Assembly (NCBI RefSeq): GCF_002899455.1
Contig: NZ_PPFB01000001.1
Location: 2,046,001 to 2,110,000, forward strand
Source of the DNA: Streptomyces sp. DH-12
GTDB lineage: Bacteria; Actinomycetota; Actinomycetes; Streptomycetales; Streptomycetaceae
DNA: 64,000 bases
Direction: 5' to 3'
In this document: piece by piece, positions 1-8,812 of the stretch
Layout: the number at the start of each line of letters is the position of its first letter
Position numbering within the stretch: the stretch's first letter is position 1
Position numbers and translations under genes: made by a program
The notes under the pieces: model-generated
Seen by the model: the letters and a program-made list of their open reading frames with translations, nothing else
What the model was told of the DNA's origin: nothing
Databases searched by the model: none

Positions 1-492
<492 letters not shown>

Positions 493-503
<11 letters not shown>

Positions 504-1752
504 GCCGAAGGGCGCGCGGGGCCGCCGCGCGCTGATCCTGGTGGAGAACCTGTCGGTGCCGTTCGACCGGCGGGTGTGGCAGGAGTGCCGCACGCTGCGC
601 GACGCGGGCTGGGAGGTGGACGTCATCTGCCCGCGCGGCAGCAAGCGGGACACCGAGCCGGAGGCCGTGATCGACGGGGTGCGGATCCACCGCTACCCGC
701 TGCGCGCGGCCACCGGAGGACCGGCCGGCTACCTGAAGGAGTACGGCACGGCGCTGTGGCACACCGCCCGCCTGGCCCGCAAGGTCGGCCCGGTCGACGT
801 GGTGCACGCCTGCAACCCGCCGGACCTGCTGTTCCTGCCCGCGCTGTGGCTGAAGCGGCGCGGGGCGAAGTTCGTCTTCGACCAGCACGACCTGGTGCCG
901 GAGCTGTACCTGTCCCGGTTCGGCCGGGGCGAGGACCTGCTGCACCGGGGCGTGTGCGCGCTGGAGCGGGCGACGTACCGGGCGGCGGACGTGGTGCTCG
1001 CCACCAACGAGAGCTACAAGGACGTCGCCGTGCGCCGCGGCGGACGGCGGCCCGAGGACGTGTTCGTGGTGCGCAGCGCGCCCGACACCGAACGGTTCCA
1101 CCCGGTGGACCCCGAGCCGGAGCTGAAGCGCGGAAAGCCGCATCTGCTGTGCTACCTGGGCGTGATGGGCCCGCAGGACGGCGTCGACTACGCGCTGCGG
1201 GCACTGGCGAAGCTCCGCGACGAGGTGGGCCGCACCGACTGGCACGCGGTGTTCGTCGGCGGCGGCGACACCTTCGACGCGATGGTGGAGCTGTCCCGCC
1301 GGCTGGGGCTCGCGGAGCAGGTGGAGTTCACGGGACGCGTGCCGGACGCCGACCTGGTGCGCTGGCTGTCCACCGCGGACGTGTGCCTCTCCCCCGACCC
1401 GTGCAACCCGCTCAACGACGTGTCGACCATGAACAAGGTCCTGGAGTACATGGTGATGGGCCGGCCGATCGTCTCCTTCGACCTGAAGGAGGCGCGGGTC
1501 TCCGCCGGCGAGGCCGCCGTGTACGCGAAGGACGACGACGAGGGCGAGTTCGCCGCACTGATCGCCCGGCTGCTGGACGATCCCGAACAGCGCTCCCGCA
1601 TGGGGAGGTCCGGGCAGGAACGGATCAACGGCCCGCTGGCGTGGCGCCATTCGCAGGCGGCGCTGCTGGCCGCCTACGAGGCCGCCGTCCGGGGCGGCAC
1701 GGGTACGGCGGCGCGGAGCGGGCGGGAACGAGGCACGTCCCTTGAGCGATGA
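493..1752 (+). CDS. Glycosyltransferase family 4
   Basis: This 419-residue GT-B fold enzyme should transfer a sugar from a nucleotide donor to the growing lipid-linked repeat unit at the inner membrane face. The N-terminal motif E-N-L-S-V-P-F-D-R-R-V-W-Q-E near residue 18 is typical of WbuB-like GT4 enzymes. The donor-binding half starts around residue 210 (Y-L-G-V-M-G-P-Q-D-G) and includes N-K-V-L-E-Y-M near residue 315. I use the TTG start at 493, which overlaps the previous stop by 11 bases, because homology starts about 12 residues in and no better start lies between. The family is secure; donor and acceptor are unknown. Confidence 0.9.
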
Positions 1753-3109
1753 CGCGATACGCCTGGTCACCGTCGGGCGGGTGCTGCGCGGGCGCGGCAG
1801 GCTGCTGACGGTCCTCGCCGTGCTGGGGGCGCTGGCCGGCCTCGGCGCCTCCCTGGTGTTCCCGCCGCGGTACACGACGTCGGCGTCGGTGCTGCTGCCG
1901 GGCGCCTGGGAGGAGCGCGTGCTGCTCACCCAGGCGGAGATCGCCACCAGCACGGTGGTGACCGACCGTACGGCCGCCGCGCTCGGCTGGGACGGGGTCG
2001 ACGGCGAGGAGCTGCGCGAGCGGGTGCGCGCCGAGGTCACCGACGGCAACATCATCAGGATCTCGGGCACCGCCGAGAGCCCCGGGAGGGCCCAGCGGCT
2101 CTCCGACGAACTGGCGCGGCAGTTCGTGACGTTCTCCGCCCGGATCGTCGACGACACCGCCGACCCGACGGCGGCGGCCGGCCCCGACCAGCTGCGGCAG
2201 ATGGTCCTCGCCGCCAGCCGCCGCATCACCGAGCTGGCCGACTCCGCCGACCCCGGCCGGACCGTGGAGAGCGTGCAGACCCGCACCGAGCTGGCGAAGC
2301 TGCGCACCGAGCTGCAGCAGGCGGTCGAGAAGCTGGACCGGACCGGCTCCGACGCGGCCGGCTCCCGCCTGGTCGTCATGGGTCCGGCGGCCGAGCCCTC
2401 CGGCGAGGCCCCGCCGACCCGGGTCCAGCTCATCGCCGCCGGTGCGGTGCTGTTCTTCCTGCTGACGGTCGTCGGGCATCTCACCGCGGCCCGGGTGAAC
2501 CGCCGGCTGCGCGCCGAGCCGGAGATCGCCGCCGCGCTCGGCTCCGGGCTGCTGGGCGGTGTCGACGTGCCCGCGGACAAGGGCGCGCACCGGCCGGAGG
2601 GCGGCGGTGCGCGGCACCGGATCCGCCGGCTGCTCGGACTCGACACGCCCTGGAACACGCCCGCCCCGCCGGCCGCCGGGGACGAGGCGAGCCTGGGGAT
2701 CCGCTACCGCAGGATGTGCGGCCGGATCCGCGGCCTGGTGCCGGGCGCGCGGCGGCTGCTGCTGGTCGTGCCCGACGACGACGGCATCGCGCTGCGGGCG
2801 GCACGGCGGCTGGCCGAGGAGGCGGGCGGCGCCCCGCTGCTGCGGGTGACGGAGGTCTCCGCCGAGGCGCCGCTGGTGCCCGACCGCGAGGACGCGGCGG
2901 GCGTCCTGGTCGTGCTGAGCGCGGGCTCCCGCACCGCCGCCGAACTGGCCGGTGTCGCCGAGGCGTGCGCGGACGCGGGCCACGACGTCGTCGGCGTCGT
3001 CCTGGCCGGCGCGGTCCGGACCCGCCCGGCGCGGTCCGCCGGCCCGCCGCGGGAGGCCGCCGCGCCGGCGCTCGCCCTCGACGACGGCGCGCGGGGAGGT
3101 ACGCGATGA
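1742..3109 (+). CDS. Wzz-like polysaccharide co-polymerase with degenerate kinase-like C-terminus
   Basis: This 455-residue membrane protein probably controls chain length or export of the polysaccharide. There is a transmembrane helix at about residues 20-42, an extracytoplasmic region with Gln-rich helices, and a second helix at about 222-245, the usual Wzz layout. The cytoplasmic tail (about 320-440) resembles the MinD/BY-kinase fold (R-R-L-L-L-V-V-P, then a GVVLAG-like strand). However, it has no glycine-rich Walker A P-loop, so kinase activity is unlikely. The start is TTG at 1742, overlapping the previous gene by 11 bases. The next gene has the same architecture. The topology is read from hydrophobicity; the role is inferred from family and context. 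Confidence 0.78.
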   Translation: MSDDAIRLVTVGRVLRGRGRLLTVLAVLGALAGLGASLVFPPRYTTSASVLLPGAWEERVLLTQAEIATSTVVTDRTAAALGWDGVDGEELRERVRAEVTDGNIIRISGTAESPGRAQRLSDELARQFVTFSARIVDDTADPTAAAGPDQLRQMVLAASRRITELADSADPGRTVESVQTRTELAKLRTELQQAVEKLDRTGSDAAGSRLVVMGPAAEPSGEAPPTRVQLIAAGAVLFFLLTVVGHLTAARVNRRLRAEPEIAAALGSGLLGGVDVPADKGAHRPEGGGARHRIRRLLGLDTPWNTPAPPAAGDEASLGIRYRRMCGRIRGLVPGARRLLLVVPDDDGIALRAARRLAEEAGGAPLLRVTEVSAEAPLVPDREDAAGVLVVLSAGSRTAAELAGVAEACADAGHDVVGVVLAGAVRTRPARSAGPPREAAAPALALDDGARGGTR

Positions 3110-4665
3110 CGACCGCCACGGCGGAGCCGGCGGCCGCCGCTCCCCTGCTGGATCTGCAGGCGCTGGTGGTGTCGGTGCGCAGACGCCGCCGCGTGTGGGG
3201 GACCCTGGCGCTGCTGGGGCTGCTGATCGGCGTGGCGGTGGCGGTGGCGCTGCCCCCGCCGCCGACCGCGGTGACCAAGGTGCTGGTCGCGCACCAGGAC
3301 GACCAGCCGAACGACCCCGGCACGCTGATCCGCACCGACGTGGCGCTGCTGCACACCACGCGGATCGCCGACGCGGCGCTCGAGTCGCTCGGGTCCTCCG
3401 AGAGCGCGGAGGACTTCATGGAGGACTACGAGGGCGCCGGCCTGACCAACAACCTGCTGGAGATCAAGGCCACGGGCGCGACCGGCGCGGAGGCGGTGAC
3501 CCGTGCCGAGGCGGTGGCCGAGGCGTTCGTCGCGGACCACGTGCGGCGGATCAAGCAGGCCGCGGCCGCCGACGCCTCGACCCTGCTCGCGCAGCGCGAC
3601 CGCATGCAGGAAGAGCTCGACCAGGTGAACGAGGCGATCGGCGACGGGCCGCCGGAGGGCAGCCCGGAGGAGTCGGCGAACCTGGAATCGCTGTTCGCCC
3701 GCCGCGCCGAACTCAGCTCGCGCATCAGCGAGTTCTCGCAGCGGGCCGCGGAGGCCCGGGTGGGCACGCCCCGGCTGGTCGCGGGCACGCAGATCGTCGA
3801 CGCCCCGCACACCGTGAAGCACTCGCTGCCCGTGGCCGCCGCCACCGACGGCGGCATCGGGCTGGTCCTCGGCCTGGTGCTGGGCCTCGTGGTCGCCGCG
3901 GTCGCCTCGGTGGTGGGCGACCGTCCGGTGCTGCGCCGGGACATCGCGCGGCACCTGGGCGCCTCGGTCACCGCGGAGCTGTCCCGGTCGGCGCTGCGGC
4001 CGGGCCCGTGGCGGCGCCGGCGCGCACGCGCGGCGCGGGCCCGGGTCGCCTCGTCGCTGGCCCGTACGGCGCGCGGTGCCGCGGAGCCGCTGGCGCTGCT
4101 GGAGCTGGGCTGCGCGCGCGAGGCGGGGGTGCTCGCCCTGGGCCTGGCGCGGACGCTGGCGGAGGACGAGCCGGTGGTCGTGGTCGACGCCCTGCCCCGG
4201 CACGGCCTCACCGGCCGCCGGCCGAAGCCGGGCGACCCGGAGGTGGTCGGCGTGGAGCGGGCCGCGTCCCTGCCGGCCGGCCGGCGCCGGATCGGCGTCG
4301 CCTCGGTGGCGCCCGGCGCGGCCTGGTCCGACCTCGCCGACCTCGCCGGCCGGGCCGTGCTGGTGGTGCGGGCCGGGCACGGCACCACCGCGTGGCTGCA
4401 CACCGTGGCGCGGCAGCTCGCGGACCGGCGCGTGGAGGTGACCGGTGTGGTGCTGGTCGACCCCGATCCGCAGGACCGGACGGACGGGACGCTGTGGGAC
4501 GGGCCGTTCCCGGGGCAGCGCGTCCGCGACGAGGGCCGGCCGGCCCGGCAGGACCGCGGGAGCGCCCCCCACCCCGTACAGGCGGCGGGGGACGGTCCGC
4601 GGCGGACGCAGCGGCTGCCGATGTGGGCGGCGCGGGTCCCGGACAGCGACCAGGAGGGGCGGTAG
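3106..4665 (+). CDS. Second Wzz-like protein with degenerate BY-kinase-like domain
   Basis: This 519-residue protein repeats the plan of its neighbour. Helix 1 is at about residues 32-52, followed by a long extracytoplasmic stretch with coiled-coil character (about 150-220), helix 2 at about 245-270 (G-L-V-L-G-L-V-L-G-L-V-V), and a cytoplasmic Rossmann-like tail. In the tail V-V-V-V-D-A-L-P-R sits where BY-kinases carry the Walker A' aspartate, and an A-V-L-V-V-R-A-G strand follows later, but no GxxxxGK(S/T) loop precedes them. ATG 3106 overlaps the previous stop by four bases; the frame is open upstream but that part is antiparallel noise inside the preceding gene. It probably forms a co-polymerase complex with the preceding protein. 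Confidence 0.76.
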   Translation: MTTATAEPAAAAPLLDLQALVVSVRRRRRVWGTLALLGLLIGVAVAVALPPPPTAVTKVLVAHQDDQPNDPGTLIRTDVALLHTTRIADAALESLGSSESAEDFMEDYEGAGLTNNLLEIKATGATGAEAVTRAEAVAEAFVADHVRRIKQAAAADASTLLAQRDRMQEELDQVNEAIGDGPPEGSPEESANLESLFARRAELSSRISEFSQRAAEARVGTPRLVAGTQIVDAPHTVKHSLPVAAATDGGIGLVLGLVLGLVVAAVASVVGDRPVLRRDIARHLGASVTAELSRSALRPGPWRRRRARAARARVASSLARTARGAAEPLALLELGCAREAGVLALGLARTLAEDEPVVVVDALPRHGLTGRRPKPGDPEVVGVERAASLPAGRRRIGVASVAPGAAWSDLADLAGRAVLVVRAGHGTTAWLHTVARQLADRRVEVTGVVLVDPDPQDRTDGTLWDGPFPGQRVRDEGRPARQDRGSAPHPVQAAGDGPRRTQRLPMWAARVPDSDQEGR

Positions 4666-4668
4666 CTC

Positions 4669-6606
4669 ATGTGCGGCATCGCAGGCACGTACCGGTGGCC
4701 GGACGGCAAGGCGGTCACCGACCGGCTCACCGAGACCCTCGCCCACCGCGGCCCGGACGGGTCCGGCGGCTACGCCCACGCGCTGGGCGACGGCGAGGTG
4801 CACCTCGGGCACCGCAGACTGGCCGTCCTCGACCTGTCCGGCACCGGCGCCCAGCCGATGGCGTCGGACGGTCTGGCCCTGACGTACAACGGCGAGCTGT
4901 ACAACGCGCCGGAGCTGCGGGCCGAGCTGGAGGGCGCCGGAGTGCGGTTCCGGGGCGGCTCGGACACCGAGGTGCTGCTGGAGGCGTGGCGGCGCTGGGG
5001 CACGGACTGTCTGCCCCGGCTGCGCGGCATGTTCGCGTTCGCCGTGTTCGACGAGCGGACCGGCGAGCTGGTGCTGGTCCGCGACCAGCTCGGCATCAAG
5101 CCGCTGTTCCTGCTGCGGCGGGGTGAGGGGCTGGTGTTCTCCTCGGAGCTGAAGGCGCTGGCGGCGGTGGCCGGCGGGTCGCTGGAGGTGGACCCGGCGG
5201 CGCTGGTCGCCTCGCTGCTGTACTACTGGGTGCCGGACTCGCGGTGCGCGCTGCGCGGGGCGGAGAAGCTGCCGCCGGGCACCTGGCTGCGGTGCCGGCC
5301 GGACGGGTCCGTGCAGCGCGGGCGGTTCTGGGACCTGCGGGAGGTCGCCGCCGAGGGCCAGGAGCGCGCCCGCGCCGGTGAGGTGCCGGACCTGGCGGCG
5401 GTGGTGGAGGAGTCGACGCGGCTCCACCTGCTGTCCGACGTGCCGGTGGCGACGTTCCTGTCCGGCGGGCTGGACTCCAGCTATCTGACCGCGCTCGCGG
5501 CCCGCGACCGGCCCGGCATCCCCGCGTACACCATCGGGTTCCGGGCGGAGGACGCGCGGTTCGAGGCGATGCCGGACGACCTGCGCTACGCCCGGCGGGT
5601 GGCCGAGCGGTTCGGGGTCGATCTGCGGGAGATCGAGATCGCGCCGGACGTGCAGGACCTGCTGCCGCGGATGACGTACCACCTGGACGAGCCGGTCGGC
5701 GACCCGGCCGCGATCAACACCTTCCTCATCTGCTCGGCCGCCCGGGAGGCCGGGGTGAAGGTGATGCTGTCGGGGATGGGCGCCGACGAGCTGTTCGCCG
5801 GGTACCGCAAGCACCTGGCGAACCTGATCGCGGTGCGCTACCGGCGGGTGCCGGGGCCGGTGCGGCGCGGGGTGGCCGCCGCCGTGGACCGGCTGCCGGT
5901 CGCCACCCGGCGGCGCGGGCTGCGGTCGGTGCGGTTCGCCAAGCGGTTCCTGTCCTTCGCGGGCCTGCCGGAGGAGACCGCGTTCCGGCGCAGCTACACC
6001 CTGTACGACCGCGAGGAGCTGATCGGGCTGCTCGACCCGGACCTGGCCCCGGCGGTGGACGACGTGCTGACCGAGCACGCGGACGTCTACCGGGACAACA
6101 CCCTCGACGACTTCGTGAACCGCATGTGCCTGGCGGACGCCCGGATGTTCCTGCCGGGTCTCAACCTCGCCTACACCGACCGGTCGAGCATGGCCGCGTC
6201 GACCGAGGTGCGGGTGCCGTACGTGGACGTCGAGGTGGTCAGGGCGGCGTTCGCGGTCCCGGGCACGCGCAAGATCGCCGGGCGGCAGGGCAAGGCGGTG
6301 CTCAAGGAGGCGGCCACGACGGTGCTGCCGCGGGAGATCGTGTACCGGCCCAAGGGGCTGTTCAGCGCCCCGCTGCGGGCCTGGATGAGCCGGGACCTCG
6401 CGCCGCTGGTGCGCGAGGTGGTGCACGACGGCCTGCTGGTCCGCTCCGGCTTCCTGCGCCGGGAGGCGCTGGCGCGCATGGTCGCCGAGGACGCCGCCGG
6501 GCAGCGGGACCACTCCAAGCACCTCTGGCACGTGCTGACCCTCGAGCACTGGTACCGCGACGCGACCTCCCGGACCGGCCACGACTCCCCCGCCCCGACG
6601 GCGTAG
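4669..6606 (+). CDS. asnB: Asparagine synthetase (glutamine-hydrolysing) family amidotransferase
   Basis: This 645-residue enzyme has an N-terminal glutamine amidotransferase domain with nucleophilic Cys2 exposed after Met removal (M-C-G-I-A-G) and a C-terminal ATP pyrophosphatase domain. The SGGLDSS PPi-loop starts at residue 265, and S-G-M-G-A-D-E-L-F follows near 370. The family makes asparagine from aspartate, but copies inside polysaccharide clusters are usually assigned to amidating uronic acids. The nearby sugar dehydrogenase fits that second role here. A strong AGGAGGGG site ends ten bases before the ATG, and the gap to the previous gene is three bases. Family and catalytic residues are seen; the sugar substrate is inferred. 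Confidence 0.9.
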   Translation: MCGIAGTYRWPDGKAVTDRLTETLAHRGPDGSGGYAHALGDGEVHLGHRRLAVLDLSGTGAQPMASDGLALTYNGELYNAPELRAELEGAGVRFRGGSDTEVLLEAWRRWGTDCLPRLRGMFAFAVFDERTGELVLVRDQLGIKPLFLLRRGEGLVFSSELKALAAVAGGSLEVDPAALVASLLYYWVPDSRCALRGAEKLPPGTWLRCRPDGSVQRGRFWDLREVAAEGQERARAGEVPDLAAVVEESTRLHLLSDVPVATFLSGGLDSSYLTALAARDRPGIPAYTIGFRAEDARFEAMPDDLRYARRVAERFGVDLREIEIAPDVQDLLPRMTYHLDEPVGDPAAINTFLICSAAREAGVKVMLSGMGADELFAGYRKHLANLIAVRYRRVPGPVRRGVAAAVDRLPVATRRRGLRSVRFAKRFLSFAGLPEETAFRRSYTLYDREELIGLLDPDLAPAVDDVLTEHADVYRDNTLDDFVNRMCLADARMFLPGLNLAYTDRSSMAASTEVRVPYVDVEVVRAAFAVPGTRKIAGRQGKAVLKEAATTVLPREIVYRPKGLFSAPLRAWMSRDLAPLVREVVHDGLLVRSGFLRREALARMVAEDAAGQRDHSKHLWHVLTLEHWYRDATSRTGHDSPAPTA

Positions 6607-6622
6607 AGACAAGAGGAACTCC

Positions 6623-8812
6623 GTGAAACAGGTAGTGCAGAACTACAAGAGCGGTGAGCTGACGCTGCTCGACGTGCCGGCGCCGGGCTGCAAGCCGGGC
6701 GGGGTGCTGGTGCGCAGCGCCTTCTCGCTGATCTCCACCGGCACCGAGCTGATGAAGGTGTCCGAGGCCGGCATGTCGATGCTGGGCAAGGCGCGTTCGC
6801 GGCCGGACCAGGTGGCGAAGGTCGTGCAGAGCGTCGCCGCCAACGGGGTGCCCGCCACGTACCGCAAGGTGATGGGCAAGCTCGACTCGTACACGCCGCT
6901 GGGCTATTCGCTGTGCGGGGTGGTGGAGCAGGTCGGCGCCGGGACCGACGACGTGAAGGTGGGCGACCTGGTGGCGTGCGCGGGCAACGAGCACGCGCTG
7001 CACGCCGAGCTGAACTGGGTGCCGAAGAACCTCTACGTCCCGGTGCCGGACGGGGTGGCGCCCCGGCACGCGGCCTTCGGCACGGTCGGGTCGATCGCGC
7101 TGCAGGGCGTGCGGCAGGGCGAGTCGCGGCTCGGCGAGACGGCCCTGGTCATCGGGCTGGGGCTGATCGGGCAGCTGGTGGTGCAGCTGCTGAACGCCTC
7201 CGGTGTGCGGGTGGTCGGCGTGGATCCCGACCCGGCCCGCTGCGAGCTGGCCGAGCGGCTGGGCGCGGCGGCCTGCGGCGACCCGGGCTCCGCGGGCGTG
7301 GAGAGCGCGGTCGCGGAACTCACCGGCGGCATGGGCGTGGACCAGGTGTACCTGGCGGCCGGCGGGAGCAGCAACCAGCCCGTCGAGCTGGCCGCGCGGC
7401 TGTGCCGGGACCGCGGCCGGGTGATCGACATCGGCAAGTGCCGCCTCGACCTGCCGTGGAACGCGTACTACGAGAAGGAACTCGACGTCCGCTTCTCCCG
7501 CAGCTACGGGCCCGGCCGCTACGACCCGGAGTACGAACTCCAGGGCCGGGACTACCCGATCGGCTACGTCCGCTGGACCGAGCGGCGCAATCTGGCGTGC
7601 TTCCTCGACCTGATCGCCCGGGGCGCCGTCGACGTGGAGCCGCTGGTGTCGCACGTCGCGGACTTCGGGGACGCCGTGGAGACGTACCGGCGGCTCCAGG
7701 AGGGCGGGCTCGAAGCGGTGGCCGTGCTGTTCCGGTACCCGTCGGCCGGGGACCCGCCCGCCGTCGAGGCCCCGGAGGCGACGGTGCCCGAGGTGCGGCG
7801 GCGCACCGCCCGGCCGGCTCCGGCGCGGCGCCCCGGCCCGGTGCGGCTGGCGTTCGTGGGCGCGGGGAACTACGCCTCGTCGATGCTGCTGCCGCATCTG
7901 GCGCGGCGCGACGGCGTGGAGCTGTCCACGGTCGTCACCACCACGGCGCTGTCCGCGGCCAACGCGCAGCGGAAGTTCGGCTTCGGAAGGGCCACCACCG
8001 ATCTGGACGCGGTGCTCGGCGACCCGGCCGTGGACGCGGTGTTCGTGGTGACCCGGCACAGCTCGCACGCCGAGCTGGCCCGCCGGGCGCTGCTGGCGGG
8101 CAAGGCGGTGTTCGTGGAGAAGCCGCTGGCGCTCACCGAGGAGGAGCTGGCCGGGGTGCTCGCGGCGGTCGAGGAGTCCGGCAACGACCGGATCCAGGTG
8201 GGCTTCAACCGCCGGTTCGCCCCGCTGCTGCGGGAGGCCCGGGAGCGGTTCGGCGCCCGCACCGGCCCGGCGAGCCTGCGCTACCTGGTCAACGCGGGCC
8301 GTCTGGAGCAGGGCAGCTGGTACCTGCGGCAGGACACCGAGGGATCGCGGTTCGCCGGGGAGGGCGGGCACTTCGTCGACACCGCGAGCTGGCTGCTGGG
8401 CGCCGACCCGGTGTCGGTGTACGCGGCCGCCCCGGCCGGCGACGAGGACCTGCAGATCGTGCTGCGCTACCCGGACGGCTCCACGGCCGCCATCAGCTAC
8501 GTCACCTCCGGTCCTTCGTCCTTCCCGAAGGAGACGCTGGACCTCATCGCGGACGGCAAGGTGCTGCGGCTGGACGACTTCGTGCGGGCCGCCGTGCACG
8601 ACGGCCGGCGCCGGCAGTGGGTCGGCTCCCGGCTGCCGAAGGCCCGGGACAAGGGGCAGAACGCACAGCTGGCGGCGTTCGTGAGGGCCGTGCGGACCGG
8701 CGGGCCGATGCCGGTGCCGCTGGAGTCGCTGGCCGCCACCACGACGGCCACGCTCGCCGTGCGCACGGCGCTGGCGAGCGGCGTCCCGGTCACCCTGGCG
8801 GGGGCGCGATGA
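6623..8812 (+). CDS. Bi-domain oxidoreductase (zinc-type dehydrogenase fused to Gfo/Idh/MocA)
   Basis: This 729-residue fusion has two dehydrogenase parts. Residues about 1-375 are a medium-chain alcohol dehydrogenase-like domain (G-Y-S-L-C-G-V-V-E near residue 94, dinucleotide motif G-L-G-L-I-G near 177). Residues about 410-725 are a Gfo/Idh/MocA oxidoreductase (V-G-A-G-N-Y-A near 412, V-E-K-P-L-A-L near 499, where the lysine is the family's catalytic-region residue). This two-headed form is found in capsule and O-antigen loci, often beside heparinase-family genes, as here. It probably oxidises or epimerises a nucleotide sugar. GTG 6623 follows an AAGAGGAAC site. The exact reaction is not known for the family. 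Confidence 0.86.
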   Translation: MKQVVQNYKSGELTLLDVPAPGCKPGGVLVRSAFSLISTGTELMKVSEAGMSMLGKARSRPDQVAKVVQSVAANGVPATYRKVMGKLDSYTPLGYSLCGVVEQVGAGTDDVKVGDLVACAGNEHALHAELNWVPKNLYVPVPDGVAPRHAAFGTVGSIALQGVRQGESRLGETALVIGLGLIGQLVVQLLNASGVRVVGVDPDPARCELAERLGAAACGDPGSAGVESAVAELTGGMGVDQVYLAAGGSSNQPVELAARLCRDRGRVIDIGKCRLDLPWNAYYEKELDVRFSRSYGPGRYDPEYELQGRDYPIGYVRWTERRNLACFLDLIARGAVDVEPLVSHVADFGDAVETYRRLQEGGLEAVAVLFRYPSAGDPPAVEAPEATVPEVRRRTARPAPARRPGPVRLAFVGAGNYASSMLLPHLARRDGVELSTVVTTTALSAANAQRKFGFGRATTDLDAVLGDPAVDAVFVVTRHSSHAELARRALLAGKAVFVEKPLALTEEELAGVLAAVEESGNDRIQVGFNRRFAPLLREARERFGARTGPASLRYLVNAGRLEQGSWYLRQDTEGSRFAGEGGHFVDTASWLLGADPVSVYAAAPAGDEDLQIVLRYPDGSTAAISYVTSGPSSFPKETLDLIADGKVLRLDDFVRAAVHDGRRRQWVGSRLPKARDKGQNAQLAAFVRAVRTGGPMPVPLESLAATTTATLAVRTALASGVPVTLAGAR

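Noticed and set aside
2704..6612. Very long minus-strand open frame across the Wzz and asnB genes
   Set aside because: It is antisense to two genes with clear motifs, is rich in Arg/Pro/His/Gln, and has no ribosome site. Such frames arise by chance in high-GC DNA.
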